Source: Pelomyxa schiedti (taxonomy: Eukaryota; Evosea; Pelobiontida; Pelomyxidae). From it: a DNA stretch of 64,000 bases. Below, piece by piece: positions 42,955 through 57,900 of this stretch. Numbering within the stretch: the first letter of the stretch is position 1; each line of letters starts with the position of its first letter. A program made the position numbers and the translations under genes. Where the stretch lies: the NCBI GenBank assembly GCA_020536535.1, contig JAHLWZ010000805.1, forward strand, positions 1 to 64,000, written 5' to 3'. Under the pieces are notes generated by a model, which had not been told where the DNA came from, did no database searches, and saw only the letters and a program-made list of their open reading frames with translations.

Positions 42955-45900
42955 TTACTGCTTAAGTAACTCAAACCATTGGCGAATGGCACTGGCCAGA
43001 GTTTCTGGTAGTGCAGAGATTGAGCGGACAACGATGTAGTAATTAAATGGGAATGTGTCCATGTACTTGTTGACTGTCAACTTTCCTCCCGGATATGAGA
43101 TAGTCTTTGAGGACCATTAGTGATTGATTACCAACTGTAGGAGGACTTGTGTACCTGTAAATCGAGAATGGAAGAATTGGCGGCAGGATTGTCAAGGATG
43201 ATAAAGACCAGTAGAACCCGCCTGCCACTTGCCTCTAGAACCCACTTCTGTAGGCTCTCCCTTTCCCCAAATCTCCCTGCATACCAGTTAAGAAAACTGG
43301 AGGGAGGGGAAAAACTGGGAAGATACCATCACTTAGAATGAAGACAATCTGCAAAAACTGGGTAGAGTGAACTGACGTAGGGGCATTAAGCCGTGCAGCG
43401 GCCAGTAGAGGCAGAACCAAAGTCAGCAACTTGCTGAGGTTCGTTGATTTGTCTAGAAACGTAAAGCGTGACACTGCCTGTTTGAGTGATTTGAGTCTAA
43501 TTGTCGGTACACAAGATTGGAAATGAACCTGGGCGCCCTCAGTGTCACTCAGGGCAGTCGGGCAAAGAGGACGTACAACAGATGCTTCTGTGCCAAAGGA
43601 TACTAATGCCAGTTCCCCAACTTCAAGCCTGGCTAGAGCCCTGGAAATGAGAGCAAGAGCACACAAAGCGGTTTCCCCAGCATGGTTATGCCTCATACTT
43701 TCACTGTTATCAATTGCCAAAACTACATGATATCGGCGTGCGTGGGGCCGGGTTCTGCGAAGCCAGATTTTGTCTTTCTTATATTGGCTGGCTATGTAAG
43801 GAATGACCTTCAAAAAGTGTTACCATCACGTAATCAGGATTAAAAATCTAAGTGCTGTACTTTTTTCATGTTGATTCTTTTTCCAGTGCGATAATCTCCG
43901 CGGAGTTGTGTGGCTTGTGTAGGCTCAAGAGTAATACGTAAGTTTTCACACAACTCTTGTGCTAGTTGTGACATTCGCATGTCATATTCTCTCCATTTTT
44001 CCATTGCCTCGATTCACATTTAGACGAATGTTTCCAAGAGTGTTGGTACCTTGCCCAAATCTGTATCACACTCGAGGGTTGAGTCGACTGGATGGGTTTG
44101 TATGGAATCCACTTCCATAGGGGGCGCTGGTTGATTACTTGACATGTAGCCAGTTGACACGATGTTGGCTTTTAAAGATTAAGGCAGTTAAACATGAGGA
44201 ATTCGCATACAGGCATCATTCTCCTGAGGAATGCCTTCATCGTCAGATATCACAATAGGTTCTGTGTCTTCAGAGATAGCAGATTTTTGGGATTTTGGAT
44301 GTACAAAGCGGTTCCTGCATATTGTTGAGTAATCAACTATTTCCAGCTGTATCACACTTTTTGAAGTCAGATTTCATGCTTGGTAGAGTAGAGGGAAGAT
44401 CGGTATTGCGGTCTTCCTCTGGTTTCTCTTCTTCGGCCTTTTCTGGTTTTACTTCTGTTTCTGGTTGAGGTTTTTCAGGCTCGGGAATCATCACTTGATT
44501 TTCTTCTGTTGATGGGCCCTGTGCAAGTTGAGGTTTCACACCAAAAAAAATTTACACAACACCTACCAGTGCTTGAGGAGCCTTCTCAGCCTTCTCCTCT
44601 TCTTCCTCGTGGACATATCTGTGTAGAGAATTTTCATTACCATCCTCTTCCGCGGGATTGGAGGCTTCGTTTTCATCTTCTTTAGCTGGATTATTTGTTG
44701 AATCAATCACTTTGAGCAGTCTTTTCCATTCTTTCAGTGCATCTCCAAGAGAATTGTGAGGATTTGGCTTGGGCATGCTGCGGCTGTTGGGGATATCCGA
44801 GGCTTCGTTGCGCTCTTTGCCGTTCTTGATTGAAGTGGACTCTTGCTGTATGTAGAGAGGTTTTTAGTCTGTGGTGCTTCTTTGGTAGGAGGTACCTGGC
44901 CTGAAGCAGGTTGACCGCCAGACTGTTCTTCTGAAGCACATGCTTCTTCTTGATTTTTGTTTTCCTCATCCTTGTCCTCTACCTCTTGGACTTCAGCACC
45001 AGCATGGCTTGTTGTATCTTTAATTCCAACTGTATCACTTTTCGGGGCAGGGGCATTGTCTTCAGGTTTGGTATCACTATCTTTGTCATCCATAGTGGTG
45101 TCAACATTTGTGTTCGATGGTTGGGTGTTATTTGCACTTGGATCTTCTCCCTTTTTATCTTCCTCGTTCTCTTCGTTCTCTTGAGCTTCCTGGCCTACTT
45201 CAGTAGGTGCTGTAGAATCCTGGGAAGAGTGAATTCCTGGTCACATTATCTATGGATTATAACCTTGTTGCCATTGTCTTCCTTTTCATCTTCCACTTTA
45301 TCTGTTCCACCTTCGGGCTTACTTTCATCTTCACCTTCTTCCTCCTTTTCATCAGGCTTAACTTCTTCCAGGCCTCCCAATTCAGGAGGTTGCTTTTCGC
45401 TCTGTTCTGGATGAAGGGCGTCTTCCAAACCTTCCTGATCAAGCTCTGGTTCCATCTCTACAGAAATTAACATTATTAAAATGATAATAAGTTATAAAAG
45501 TAGTTATTTGCTCTCTAAAACTTGTATTGTGTGTTAAGTAACGTATAATTCGTTGAAAAGATTAACACCTTCTTGTTTTTCCTCGGATTCATCTTCATCT
45601 TCTTCATCACCAGAGGGAGCAGGGAGCTCCAGATCTCCCAGGTCTTCCCTTTCGTCAACATGTTGGTCGTTTGTGGGTGGTTCATCCGTAACCTTAGGCC
45701 AAAATTAACTTGGGGGTGGTGTGACTTACTTACTTGATTGTCAGGATTATCGTCAGGATCCTGCTCTTCCTCTTCCCCTTCTCCCGCATCTTGTTCATTT
45801 TCATCCTGTTCCACAAGTTCTCCTTTAGGAGTTTCTTTTTTATTCTTCTTTTTCTTCTTCTCTTTCATTTCCTCCTCTGTTGGTGCAGCCATTGTCTGGT

Positions 45901-48900
45901 CTGTATTTGCTTTCTTCTCCGACATCCCCGACTCCACCTCTTCTCTATCCGGCTTCTCATTTTCGTCAGGTTCGTTATCTGATTCCTCCCACATTCTTTT
46001 GTCAATTACTTGTGCGTCATCCATTTCACCCATTTCTCGGTCAGGTTCCCTGGTAATTTTATAAGAGACATAAAAATGAAGAAATAAATAAAGGAAAACG
46101 TACTCTTCAGGTTCTTCATTCTCATCTTCATTCTCGGGTTTGTCTTGAAGGTCACCATCTAAATCTCCTTTGGTATCTACTCCCTTGTCGAGATCAGTTT
46201 GTTCTGCTGGAGGTTGGTTGTCCTCTTTATCTTTGTTTGTCCCTGCAAGTTGGTCTTCATCTTCTATTTCGTCACTCACATCCTTAAAAACGTCATTTCT
46301 TGGTTTCATTTATTGTGGAAACCTTTTTCCCTTGACCGTTACCCATGCCTGTTCCTTCCACATCATCAGAAAACTTAGTCTCTGAGGGTTGGGTGCTATC
46401 ATCAGACTTGGGTGGGGTGCAAAATCCCTGGCTGAAAAGTGTATGCAGTATACTTAGGGTTATGTACGCCATTTTGTTGATCTGTGGTTATGGTTAGTGT
46501 AGCCCGAGAAATTCTGAGCCTACAGATTTTTGGAATCCTAGCTGTAGTGAAAGAAGACAAGTAACAACGCCCAAATAGCGAGAAACGACAGGGTAAGCTG
46601 AACGGCAATGTTGTGTTATATAAGCTAGCCTCTCAGCTGAGTTATTCACTTGGATAAATTCAGCCTAGGGTTTCATTAGACTCCAGGAGAAATTGAAAAA
46701 AAACAGAAAAACACACCAAAGAAGTAAGCATTGTACGGAGTTGGGTAGAGAAAACACTAATATTCAAAATATGCAGAATCTTAGTATTGGCCTCGCAAGT
46801 ATCAATTAAACTGCTCTCTTTTTCAAGGAATCCTGCATTAGTTTGTTCCCCTGTTGTGCTGAGAGCAGGCATTTCAGGAGAGGCGGGGTGCTCAGCCAAC
46901 CGCTTCAGTTCTTGCACAGAGAAAACGACATGACGAAGTACTTGTGCCACATTTGTATCCACTTGCTCGGAGGTAATGGAACTTGAAATAGGTGTAGGTG
47001 TCCTAATTAATCTTGCCTTCACTTTGAAGAGTGTTTCTTCAGTCTAAGGAAAATTCAATGAAGGATGCAATGAGTGAAAGAGCCATACTCGGAGGATGAA
47101 AGAAGACACTGATGCTGCCACAGTCACAGGAAGCACAGTGAGTTTTCTCATGGCAGAACTTACTTCTTCAAACTCCTTGATGTACTCAGAGAGAATCTCA
47201 GAGCATTGTTTCGTAAAAATGATGCACTTGTCGAAGTCACAGTCATTAATTTGACTCTTTTGGGGTTCAATAAATAGGGAAAAAAAGGGTGCACTTAATT
47301 GACCTGGAGGCGTGAATACCGCTGTAAACATGCTGATACAACAAGATGAACTTCACTATCAAGGTTGCTTTTAGAGGCTAATTGGTGCAAAGGTCTGGCT
47401 ATTGACTGCAATAGAACAGAAAGTTCGGTCAGATATTGTACAGCAAATAGTACATGCTCCGACATCAAACCCAGGCACTCTTTCATGGATGTTTGATCGG
47501 GCAAGGTACTGGAAGTTGGGGTGTCTTGTGTGCTTTCCGCATTTGAAGAGGGTGCTAGTAAAGCAAGCTCTCCACACATGCAAAGAAGTGTAGAACACTG
47601 GGACAGAGCACCAAGGAGGTGCATGCGGTGAACTGCGGCTACAGAGAAAAGATTGGACACATAAGTGCAGGATCGTTGAACCTTAAAGCACCAAAGTTAC
47701 CATTTTCCATCTTAGTTGATCGGGGAAATACCTCAGAAAGTGTGAGGTCCTTTGAATGCATCCTGGCAGCCGTCTTAAGGGAACCAAACTTCTGTATGCA
47801 TCTGTAATAGTATACATCCCCCTTTTCATGCCAGTTCAGCACCGACTTCATCAACGATTTACCTTTGGTACAGTATGATGACTGAGAGAGGAAGGTGACT
47901 TCCAGACATACTTGCGAAGGTCGTCTTGGACACAAGAAGGTTGACTATTTGCTCCATTGAAGGTGAAGGTAACTGCTGCATAAATGAAGTCATATCGACT
48001 TTTTCCTTTTCTTGATGAAAATACTGAGACAGTAATGGGTGGGAGTACATGTTTAATGTATTTTGGTTTTCCAGAGAGCCCTAGGTGCCGTAATTTTTTA
48101 ATCATTTCAACAAAAGCCATGTGCTTCATGTTCCTATCATTAGCTGGGGGGATACTAGGGGGATTCCCTGGCGTTTTGGTACTAGTAGGGTTCCCACTGG
48201 CTGGCTGAACTGCACCCTGAGTGTGCGATATGTCAGAGGTTGTGGAACCAGCTTTGACGCCACTACTGGAAGTTGGAGTAACAACTGAGGGAGTTACAAC
48301 AGTTTGTGTTTGAAGGTGCTGTAGGTCATAAATGCGTGTGAGGGCATCACTGCACAAGCTCTCAATAGCTAAAAATCCCGAGGTCCCATACAAGCCCTGA
48401 ACTGGAGGGAGTATGGCACATGTGCAAAATTTGTCCATTTTAGTTATCAGGTGTGACAGTCCTTTGGAAAGGAGAGGAATTTCTAGAGCCATAGAGATTA
48501 GGGAATAGTAGAGTTGGGTGAATAAATACCAAGTGGTAGGTTCACTGGAAGATTATGGGTGGCAATGGATGCAATTGACAGGAAAACTTGTAACATAGGT
48601 ACAGTCTTTTCATTTCTATTCAAATGTGAATGAAACACACAGGTGGGAAGGAGAGTGAACTCAAGGTCAAGTGCTGTCTCGCCATTTGGATGTTCATCAG
48701 AAGGGGTAAAACACTCAACCGCAGGAGCCAGAAGAATCTTCTGTTCATGAAATGAACAACTGGAATGTTGCACGATATTAATGTAAGCACACTTCATATT
48801 TCCTGCAATATTTCAAAAGGGTTTTGTGAGACTTGTCTGCTCTTTCTTTCAAAAAGTAATAATCAAGCTTGTCCCATTTGGCGATCTTGACAAAATCTAT

Positions 48901-51900
48901 CAATTCTTTTTCGATTTCTGCCTTTTGTGTATCTATTGCTTGTTTCACTCTGGGTAGTGGTTTAGGACTTTAAAAATTGGTAGAAAACAGACTTCGGTGA
49001 ATGCATTGCGTAATACTTGAAGGTGTTCCATAAAATGTTGCTTAGTAGCTGCTTGTGGGGATTCTGGTGGCCACGCAAATCATTTAGAAGATGGTTGTGG
49101 AAAGATAGTAGCATTGTGAGTCTCGTTTCAAATTCACCCAAAGAAGAGGTGTCCATGAAATGTTCCAGACTAAGAGATATTAAAAAAAAAAAGTGTTGGT
49201 TCCCATTTGTTACTTGGCCTGAAATTCCTTAAGTCCGCACTGGTTTTGCTCAGCGTTATTCGCTTCATTGGTTTGTACAGCACTGTATAGGTGGAACCAC
49301 CACTGTTTTACATTGTTCTTAGATCGAAGTTGAGATACATGTTTCTACCTGGAAGGCTTTCCCACTTATTTCATTTGCTCTATCTTCAAGTACGGCTTTC
49401 CATGAAGATAACTCAACTTTCCTCCACCGTGCCACAAGTTGTGAAATTGGTAACAGAACCTCTGTTCACAAAATAAGCTGGGAGGGGAGGAGAAGGTTTA
49501 AAACCAGAAAGAGATAAATTTCTGCTTGCAGATGCTTCCCATTTCTGTGCTTGGGTCAGGAGAAGCTCTAATCCCGTGAGAAACTACAAGTGAAGTCAAA
49601 GCACCAACATAGAATAGTAGGTAGTACCTTTATAAGCGGCGATGAGACACTGAAAGTCAATATCCTTTGACTTAGCTGAACCAATTGCTTCAGAACCTCC
49701 TGGTCAGGCCATTCTTCGAGAATGACCCTAACACGAGTAATTACATTTTTTAGGGGATCCACAAGAAGCCTTGCTTCTGGGATTTTAGCTATCTTTGAAG
49801 ATATTAGAAAGAGATAGTGGAGGGAGTGTCTAACTTTGTAAATATTGAAATCTGGAGTGTCCTGAGGTACTTCAGAGAATAGGTGGGAGAGGTAGGATGA
49901 CATGGCAACATTACAGCAGTTTTCTTTGGACTCTATTTCCAGTGAAACAGGAAGACCCTCATCTAAATTAAGTTAGTAGAAGTTATGTCACAGAAGAAAC
50001 CATGTAGAAGGGAGTATGCTGCCCGATAGTTGTTTACAATGACATCCGTGACTGTGTCCTTTGCTGTGCACCAGTGTTGGGCCTGGCCAGTGTTAAAAAT
50101 TATTTGGAGGTATATTCTACCATTGGAGCAAACAAGGCGAAGTGATACTTCGTCACAATAAGAGCCAGATCATCGTCAGTAAGATTTTTAAGTAAGCAGT
50201 TTGAGTCATCTGTTGCCTCCAAGCATTGATCCGTTTTCTTTTCTGATGTATCTGATCTCTTTTCTCCTTCTTCCTCCTCGTGTTCTTCGTCAGGTTGGGG
50301 AATCACAATATCAGCATAAGCATCCCGAAAATCCGGGAAGAGTCGCTCCATATCCATTGCTTCCCGCTGTTTCTCCCCTACACCTTCCACATCAAGTGTG
50401 ATGGTTCTTGCTTTAAACTTGAACAACTTTGCCTCTTCCTCCTCTTTCTCGCGTTTCACTGTTTGTCGGCGTTCCCACTCTTGATGATAATTTGAAAATA
50501 CAGCTGAGATGATCTTTGTATAGGATTACTCCATGAAAACAGGAAAAATTACTTACGTTTCGGGAGTCTTCAGAGATTTGTTTATTGACTGCATTACAGA
50601 AAAGTAGGGTGCCACTAAGGAAAGATTGCAGCACTGTTGACAGCGAAGCAGGTGACAGTGATTCCAGCTTGGAAGCATCCTGCCTGGCGTGACAAATTGC
50701 CTTATCAATGCACTCCAAATGTGGGAAGGTGAGAGATAATTGTAATAAAGGCTGTAAAGGAAATAAGTTGGAGATGGGAAACAATAAGGTGAATATCTAC
50801 CTCACTGGTTGAATTTACGGACGAAACGCAATACGCTGTTACATGCATTCCATATTTAATGCTCAGAACAGAAAGAACGATTGGATTTGACACATCTCTG
50901 TAGGAGGAAAACCTATGCTCGAAGTTTTTAATGAAGTGGAGAGTTTCAGCCTAACACTATTAGCAATTTGCCATTAACAGTGCGGGGCAACCTGCCAGGC
51001 TTCCTCCTTTTCTAATGCATATTTGTTTTTTCCATGTGGTCCCTTGGACTGCACAAGCAAGTTAAGTAGTTCTAGTACCTTCTCTATACTTCCTATCATT
51101 GTGGAAAAGCGATGGACTTCATTGAACAGAGCAATGAAATCAGATGTTGAAGGGCGGTCTATGAACTGGTCTTTCAAGGTGTCACACTGAAGTTTCCTTC
51201 TGTGGGCCTCACTTTGCAGACCTCGTATAGTACCATTGCTTTCCTTTCCCGTGAGAATTTGCTCGATCTACATGTATTAGATCTTTGTGAGTGAGTCCCT
51301 TATTTCAACCTTTGTTCGGGTGGAAATTTCAATATCCAAGTCTGAAAGAATTTTTTCCTGAGTCTTCAGTTTGGAGTTTTTACTCATTACGGGATCACAA
51401 GGAACTAGTGGCTCCAAAAGCTTAAATCTAATGAGGCCCATCAATACCCAACCCCTTCCTATTGCCAAAAGCTCCCCAGGCAGAGTAGAAGCCACTGACG
51501 GTGTAAGACCCCAAAGAATTTCTATGAGGGGGACCACAAGGAGATCGATGACTGAGTGGTACCGTCTTTCTGAACAAGTTCTCAGTGCTTGTGTGAATTC
51601 CTCTTTTGATGTTCTAGTGACTTTTTCTTCAGCTGCACCAGGTAGTTTTTGCCATGAAGTTAACGTGGGATAAATCACAGACACCCATTGAGTTTTATCA
51701 AAGTATTTCTCCAAGGCCAAGATGGTTTCCACGAAGGTGGAAATTAGAAGGGAGCACTGCATAGAGAGAGCAGTAACTGGTGGTGTCTCAAGCAGCAATT
51801 TTGTCAGTGATGTCATCTTAGTTGCTCTTGTTTTAGAGGCGGAAATTGAGACTTGGTCATATCGGGCCATAGTATTTACACTTAGATGTGTTATAACGCT

Positions 51901-54900
51901 TTGGAGAAGTCTTGAAGGCCCACAGAGATACGGTTCTTGGGTAGTATCATCAAAGGATGTGCGCCAGCTACGAAGATGGAAGGAGGCATACATGAGAGGA
52001 ACTAGCCTTCTGACAGCTAAAACAGATGAGAAAAGAGAAAAACGGGGAAGATTTGCACACTTTCTGTATTGTCTTCCTTAGTGAGTCTCCATGAAGCCTC
52101 CAGGTAAGGGGAGGCATCCACGGGACTTCGGGAGCTCTGGTCAAGCATCAATTTCAACAAGGACCTGCACTTAGCAACAACTGTCTCGCTGGAAGTAAGC
52201 ACACCCTTTTTACCATCTGTCATCGCTGATGCAGTACTGTGATAAAGTCTTGATATCAACTCGAGCTCCTGAGCCATACTTATATAATCAAAGAAGGGCC
52301 ACAAAAGAGAATCATCATTCTGGGAGTATTCCTCAGAATGGGACTGAATCTTTTTTTGTTCCTCTGTGACTTGACTTTTGAGAAGCTTTATTGAACAGTG
52401 AAAAAAAGGTTGCTGCTTGAAAATTGTACCTCTGAGATTTGCGTGACTTCTTCAGGAGATGTCTGCATGACCCCAGCAACAGTTACTACAGACTCAACCA
52501 TGATACGCTTAAATTGTGACGAGAATAAGGGAAAAACTGACCATTCCCACAGAGCCTGGGTATCTGGCGATAGTTAGTAGGTACATAAAACTCACAAGGT
52601 CATACCAGCCTCAAGGCAACGAAACAACCCAAGACAATCAGATAAAGCAGCATACTCCCAGTTATGTTTAAGGGCTGGAGGATGTATAAACTTCCAAACG
52701 GGCATTGTGTCAATGTAGGCCATCATAGCAGTGTCTAACTTGTCCGTTACTGTGCGGAAATTGGAGGTCCATTCAATATGAGTATGCATGTGTGAACCAT
52801 CTTGACTATTTTGTGGTCCTTCAATAGCTGCACACGGACAACAACAATGCTCAAGCCCCGATTCAAGTTTCTTCACTTGCCTCACTAGGCGCCTCCAGCA
52901 GGGGGCAAAGATGTCCACTGGTATTCCAGGTAGTGGTGGGCCCCTTGCCAACATGCCCCACAAACAATGTACATCCCTCAAAAATTCATTGAAAGGAGAC
53001 TGCATGCAACCACAGGGGGAAATTGAGGCTGCTAACCAAGAAAGAAGTGACTCCCACAGAAAGTGGAAAAAAGGGTACAACAGATACTCCCACTCTGTTT
53101 GCGCTATGGATGAATCTCTGTCAACAAGGTTAAGGGCATAAGGATTATAATAAAGGTGGTTACTTAGTTCCCATAAAAATCGCCCACGATCTTTGTACTG
53201 CTGACAATGTGGAAACTTGTGTGGACTCATCATATTCATTTGCCTCCACAACTGAAAGGAAAATTACCCTTCGGAGCATTTGTACACGTGTCAGAATATG
53301 GTAGAAAGCAGTGTAAGGTTCTGGAGAAGGAGTTTGAAGACATAAATCATAAAGCATGAATAGAGGTAGATTTGCTCCTCTTTCAGTGGTCTGCAAGTAT
53401 TGGTCAAGTGGTAATTTCTTTCTTTATTAGGTCAATAACGGACCTGCATTCTTGTAAGAGGGGCGCCAAGGACTTCTGCCAACTTTGACCATCCACATTT
53501 CAGCTCAGTAACAGCAGGGTGCGCATATAATTTCTGCAGAACAGAAGAAAATATTTCTACTTTTGCCCTGACATCCTTAATGGAGTTGTTCCCTACAGGA
53601 ATGCTGATTGAAGGCAGCACTGCATTTGTTGACCAGGAGTTAAGAACAGCAAGTCTGTGATCCCAATCATCCAGTGAAGATACCTCAATGAAATATTGGC
53701 CAGCCACTTGCAAAGAGGATTGACCCTAGTGGAAATTAGTAATTCTTCATAAAAAGTACACCAACATGTTCGCCATCTGGAACGTGAAGAGCCTTCAGTT
53801 GAAGGTGCCGTAAGAAAGACCCTTGGCGTGATATAAGACCTGCAACTGCGTTCTGACAAGCAAGCTGTGTTGTACAATGCATTGGCCAGTGGGCTGGAGC
53901 AAAAAAGTCTGGACTGTTGTCCATATTAGAAAACTACAAGATAAAAAAAGTCACCAACTTAGATTTGTTCCACTTATTGAAGAGTGCGGAAAATTGAAGT
54001 TTGATAAAGTTTGCATGCTCTGGATTACGGCAAGGGCGAAGGTAGACTGAAGGAACAAGTCAGGTGAGGACCAAAGAGTGGCTACTAACCTTGCTCCATT
54101 GAAATATACAAGGAAAGTATTAAGCCCATTCCCTTTTGAGCTTGATCCAGAGTAAGTTGCGCAAAGTGAAGAAGATCTCTCATAGAATAACCCCATTCAG
54201 AAAGAGATTGCATGTGGGTGCTCACATTAGTATGAAATTCCGCCATGGTTGAGGGAATTTCAGAGCCTTCATACTATGAGATCATCTCTTAAGAGAAAGA
54301 AAGTACAGTACCAGGAATACCAATTGAGTTCAAAATCTGAATTGTGTCTTCTGAAGAAGCTTGCATGGGGGGAACGAAGATCTCAATTCCTCTGTTCCGC
54401 ATTGCTCGTGATACTTCTCCATTTCGGGGATCCATTGTGAAGAATATCCTGAACCTACTGTGAGGGCGGACCTCCTTGATTTTCCCATCTGCAAGAACAC
54501 CACGCTCAGTTACACTTAAAACTCCATTTGGTTCCAAAACTGGGAAATACAAGTCCGTTAAATGCTTATGGAGATTATTGATTACAGACCTGAGTTCAAA
54601 CGATCCAGAACTGTTGGGTTACAGAAGTTCACATTATCAATCAGAACCCATTCCCCACGTTCCATTGCCTTTTTTTTTTGTGGGTAACTAAATGTACTCT
54701 TGAATTGAACAAAATCTACCTGTATCAACAACCCATCTATCCATTCAAATCTTCCTGAGAGCTGCAGAGTTTGTACTGATGACAAGTAATTGGAAAGTGC
54801 CGTTCTTGCTGAGATGACCCTGTCCTGTTCAATGGGCAGACCCAATTTTAAAAGTGTGTCAATATGCTTCATAAGGTTCTCAAGTGCAGATTGTTGTTCA

Positions 54901-57900
54901 GGATCGAGCATTGGGGATCTTCACAAAATGAGGCTGAAGTTTAGAAGAAATGCACTACCTATTGTGGAACTTTTCTCTAAAAGAAAATGCAGCCCAGTGG
55001 TCTTGAAGCTGTTGTAGGGCAGAAAGACAATACCCAGTGGGGTCACATGACTGGTCTTTGCTGCGAGCAAACAGTGTAACACTACAACTGTGTACAAGAT
55101 CCTGTATAAGTGATATTGTGCGCTTTTTGTGTCTGTGTACATCCACCTGTTCGTACCCACCTTAAAGGCTGTTAAGTGCGGAGGATAGAGTCCTGTGTAC
55201 ACACCAAGCAGTTCCATTGTATCAACAGAACTATTCATACTAAATTCGTGTAGTCTATTCCCTGTGAGAACAGAAAGGAGTCGCACAAGTGAAGTCTTTC
55301 CAGATGCTGTTGGTCCGACAAGGATTGTCAACCAACCCATTTCTATGCACTAATAAAAGTTCTTTAGTTGAGGCAAGAGAAATAGTAAGTTTTACTTTCA
55401 TAATGTGTTGCAGAGGGGAAGTGAAACTTTGGAGTAATTCCAAGTTGCTCCTGGTAAGAAAGGAGGGTAAAGGATCACTTCTCATCAGCCAGGAATGTCC
55501 TACCTGAGTTTGTTAACGGCAATCATTGCAGTCTCAAATATACCTGAAAAATTGAAGGGGACAAGTAGTTGTCTAGTCTGTTATCGAGATGTGGGAAGCA
55601 ACCCATTATTTTTTTGTACAGCTCTCTTGCTTGTTTCTTATCCTCTTCTGTTCGGAGGCGAGAAATGAAAACTAACTCCACATATTGTGCATAATCCCAA
55701 GGAGTGGGTGACATTTTTTCTCTTTGTCGTTGTACCGGCTTTGTGAGACAGTCACACCAACGGAAAAGATCTCGAAGGTTAAACTCCCATGGGCCTCCAG
55801 TCCTATTGGAATTAAATGCATGTAAATGGGGAGCACCGAAAAACCTGCCAAAAAGGCCTTTGTCACATACAGAAATAGATAATTCTGCTGTAAATTGTAT
55901 CATTTTGGCTAGAACATGGGGCTCAATTTGTGGGTACATGGCTGCAGTAATGATGGACATATCTGACACACCAAGTTTATCAATAAAAACCTTTCAGCTC
56001 TTTAGGTGAGTGCTTCAATGGAACTAGAATACCTGGGTAAATCTATTTAAGAAAGATTTTGGGAGACCCTTCCGTCCACCTCCTTGATTAGTTGGGTTCT
56101 AAAAGAAAAAAGTCAGCTAGGGTGATTAACAAAGGTGTTTGGAACCTGGCATGCAAATATTCTGAATTCTCCCAGGCAATGGAAAGTCCGGTCAATCTCT
56201 GGGATGTAAATGCTTGTCCTGTGGTCAAGGCATGAGTTCAAGCCCTCCAGTACTGCCTGTGAGGCCAAGTTCAATTCATCCAACAAAACCCAATGTCCTT
56301 CCTGGTACGTGGGAGTGGAGATTACAATGAAACAAGGTGTTACCTTTAAGGCACGAAGGAAGACACCATCCCTCCAAGAGAATTCCCCTCCCATTCCATC
56401 TTCAGTTGGCAGATCGGCACCCACCAAATCACTCATATCTGTGTGTTCTGATAGATTTATCCTTGTAAATTTGTGTCCTGATGCCGCTGCAAGTGCCGAA
56501 ACCAGACTTGTCTTGCCAACACCAGGGCTTCCCTCCTATAGTTGTGTTTAGAGGGAAAAGGGGATGGCACAGCAGACGAACCAGAAGAATTGCTCTAGGC
56601 AGCTGAAGAGCCCGCACCATTCTTAAAGAATTTCGGGCGGTTGTGGGAGCACCGAAAATATACTGTGGTGAAGTCACGGAAATGGCACCATTTTGTATTG
56701 CAAATGGGCCGATCACAAGATGTGTTCCAGTATTGTGCACAGAAATTGTACTTTCCACCAGAGAATCTGTTGATGTCATCAAGGACACAACCTTTGTGTC
56801 TTGTAGAAGGGAATCTGTTTAATCCAGTGAGTTCAAATTATCAGTAGGCAATAACACACCGCGTAAGAAACCAAGGCAGTCATTCCTTAACTTGTGAGCA
56901 GCTTCTTCATGAAGTCCAAGACTTATCCCGACGCCATCAAGTAGTACCTGGAAGGAAAATGTTACCCAAAAAAAGAGAGAACGAAGACTCTACTAGACAG
57001 GCCCCATTTATAAATGACTGATAGGGGGATAATGTTTTTTTGGCAATGACACTGGTGTTCATGAAGTCAACCCAACCAAGAACATCACGAATGCTCATAA
57101 CTTGCTGGTTTCTCTGTGATGTGCTTAGGAGAATAGGTCTTTAGGTAACACCCACCTGCTTTGCAGAAAACCACATCACAAAGTTGATAATATGGGGGAC
57201 AAAGTCCGTGAGAGACGCATGTATTCTGGACTGGATTATATGCGCCTACATATCCTTGAGAAAAAGAAGCAAAGTGTGGCTATGCACATAATCAACAACA
57301 GGATCTAACTGTGGTACCCAAATTTCTGTAAATCGGTTTCTCATAGCAGGTGAAAGTTCTCTGGTGTGCTCTAAGATTAAGACCACAACCAAGAAACTAC
57401 TACCTTTTCCCATAATCGCCTCCGGGATTCATGGTGGCAACAATTTGGAAAGCGGGGTTCGCATACAACTCTTCATAGAATGTTGCATTCTACAGTACCC
57501 AGTTGATGAGGGCAACAAAGATCTTAGAGATAACCTTTTCTGCCAATACCAACAATCTTGAAGGTTCCAGTACACTATTCAATCTTTCTAGAACTGCATC
57601 CTCTGTGCTCTTTGAGCCAATAAAACAAAAAAAAAGAAAAGAAAAAATACCTGCAAGGGATATTTCATCGAGAAGCAGGACACTCCCATCTTTCATTGCT
57701 TTTACAAGGGGCCCGTCACACCACTCAAAGAGGGTATTGTACTTCGTATGTAAATCAGAAATGATTTTCAGTGATGTCTATGAACAGTGAAACCAAGTGA
57801 AGACTATTGAAGAAAACCTTATAAAGATCGCTCTTCTGGGCTACTGGCTCAACAACTTTAGAAAACCAGGACATTAGCTCAGAAATTTGCAATTCTTGGT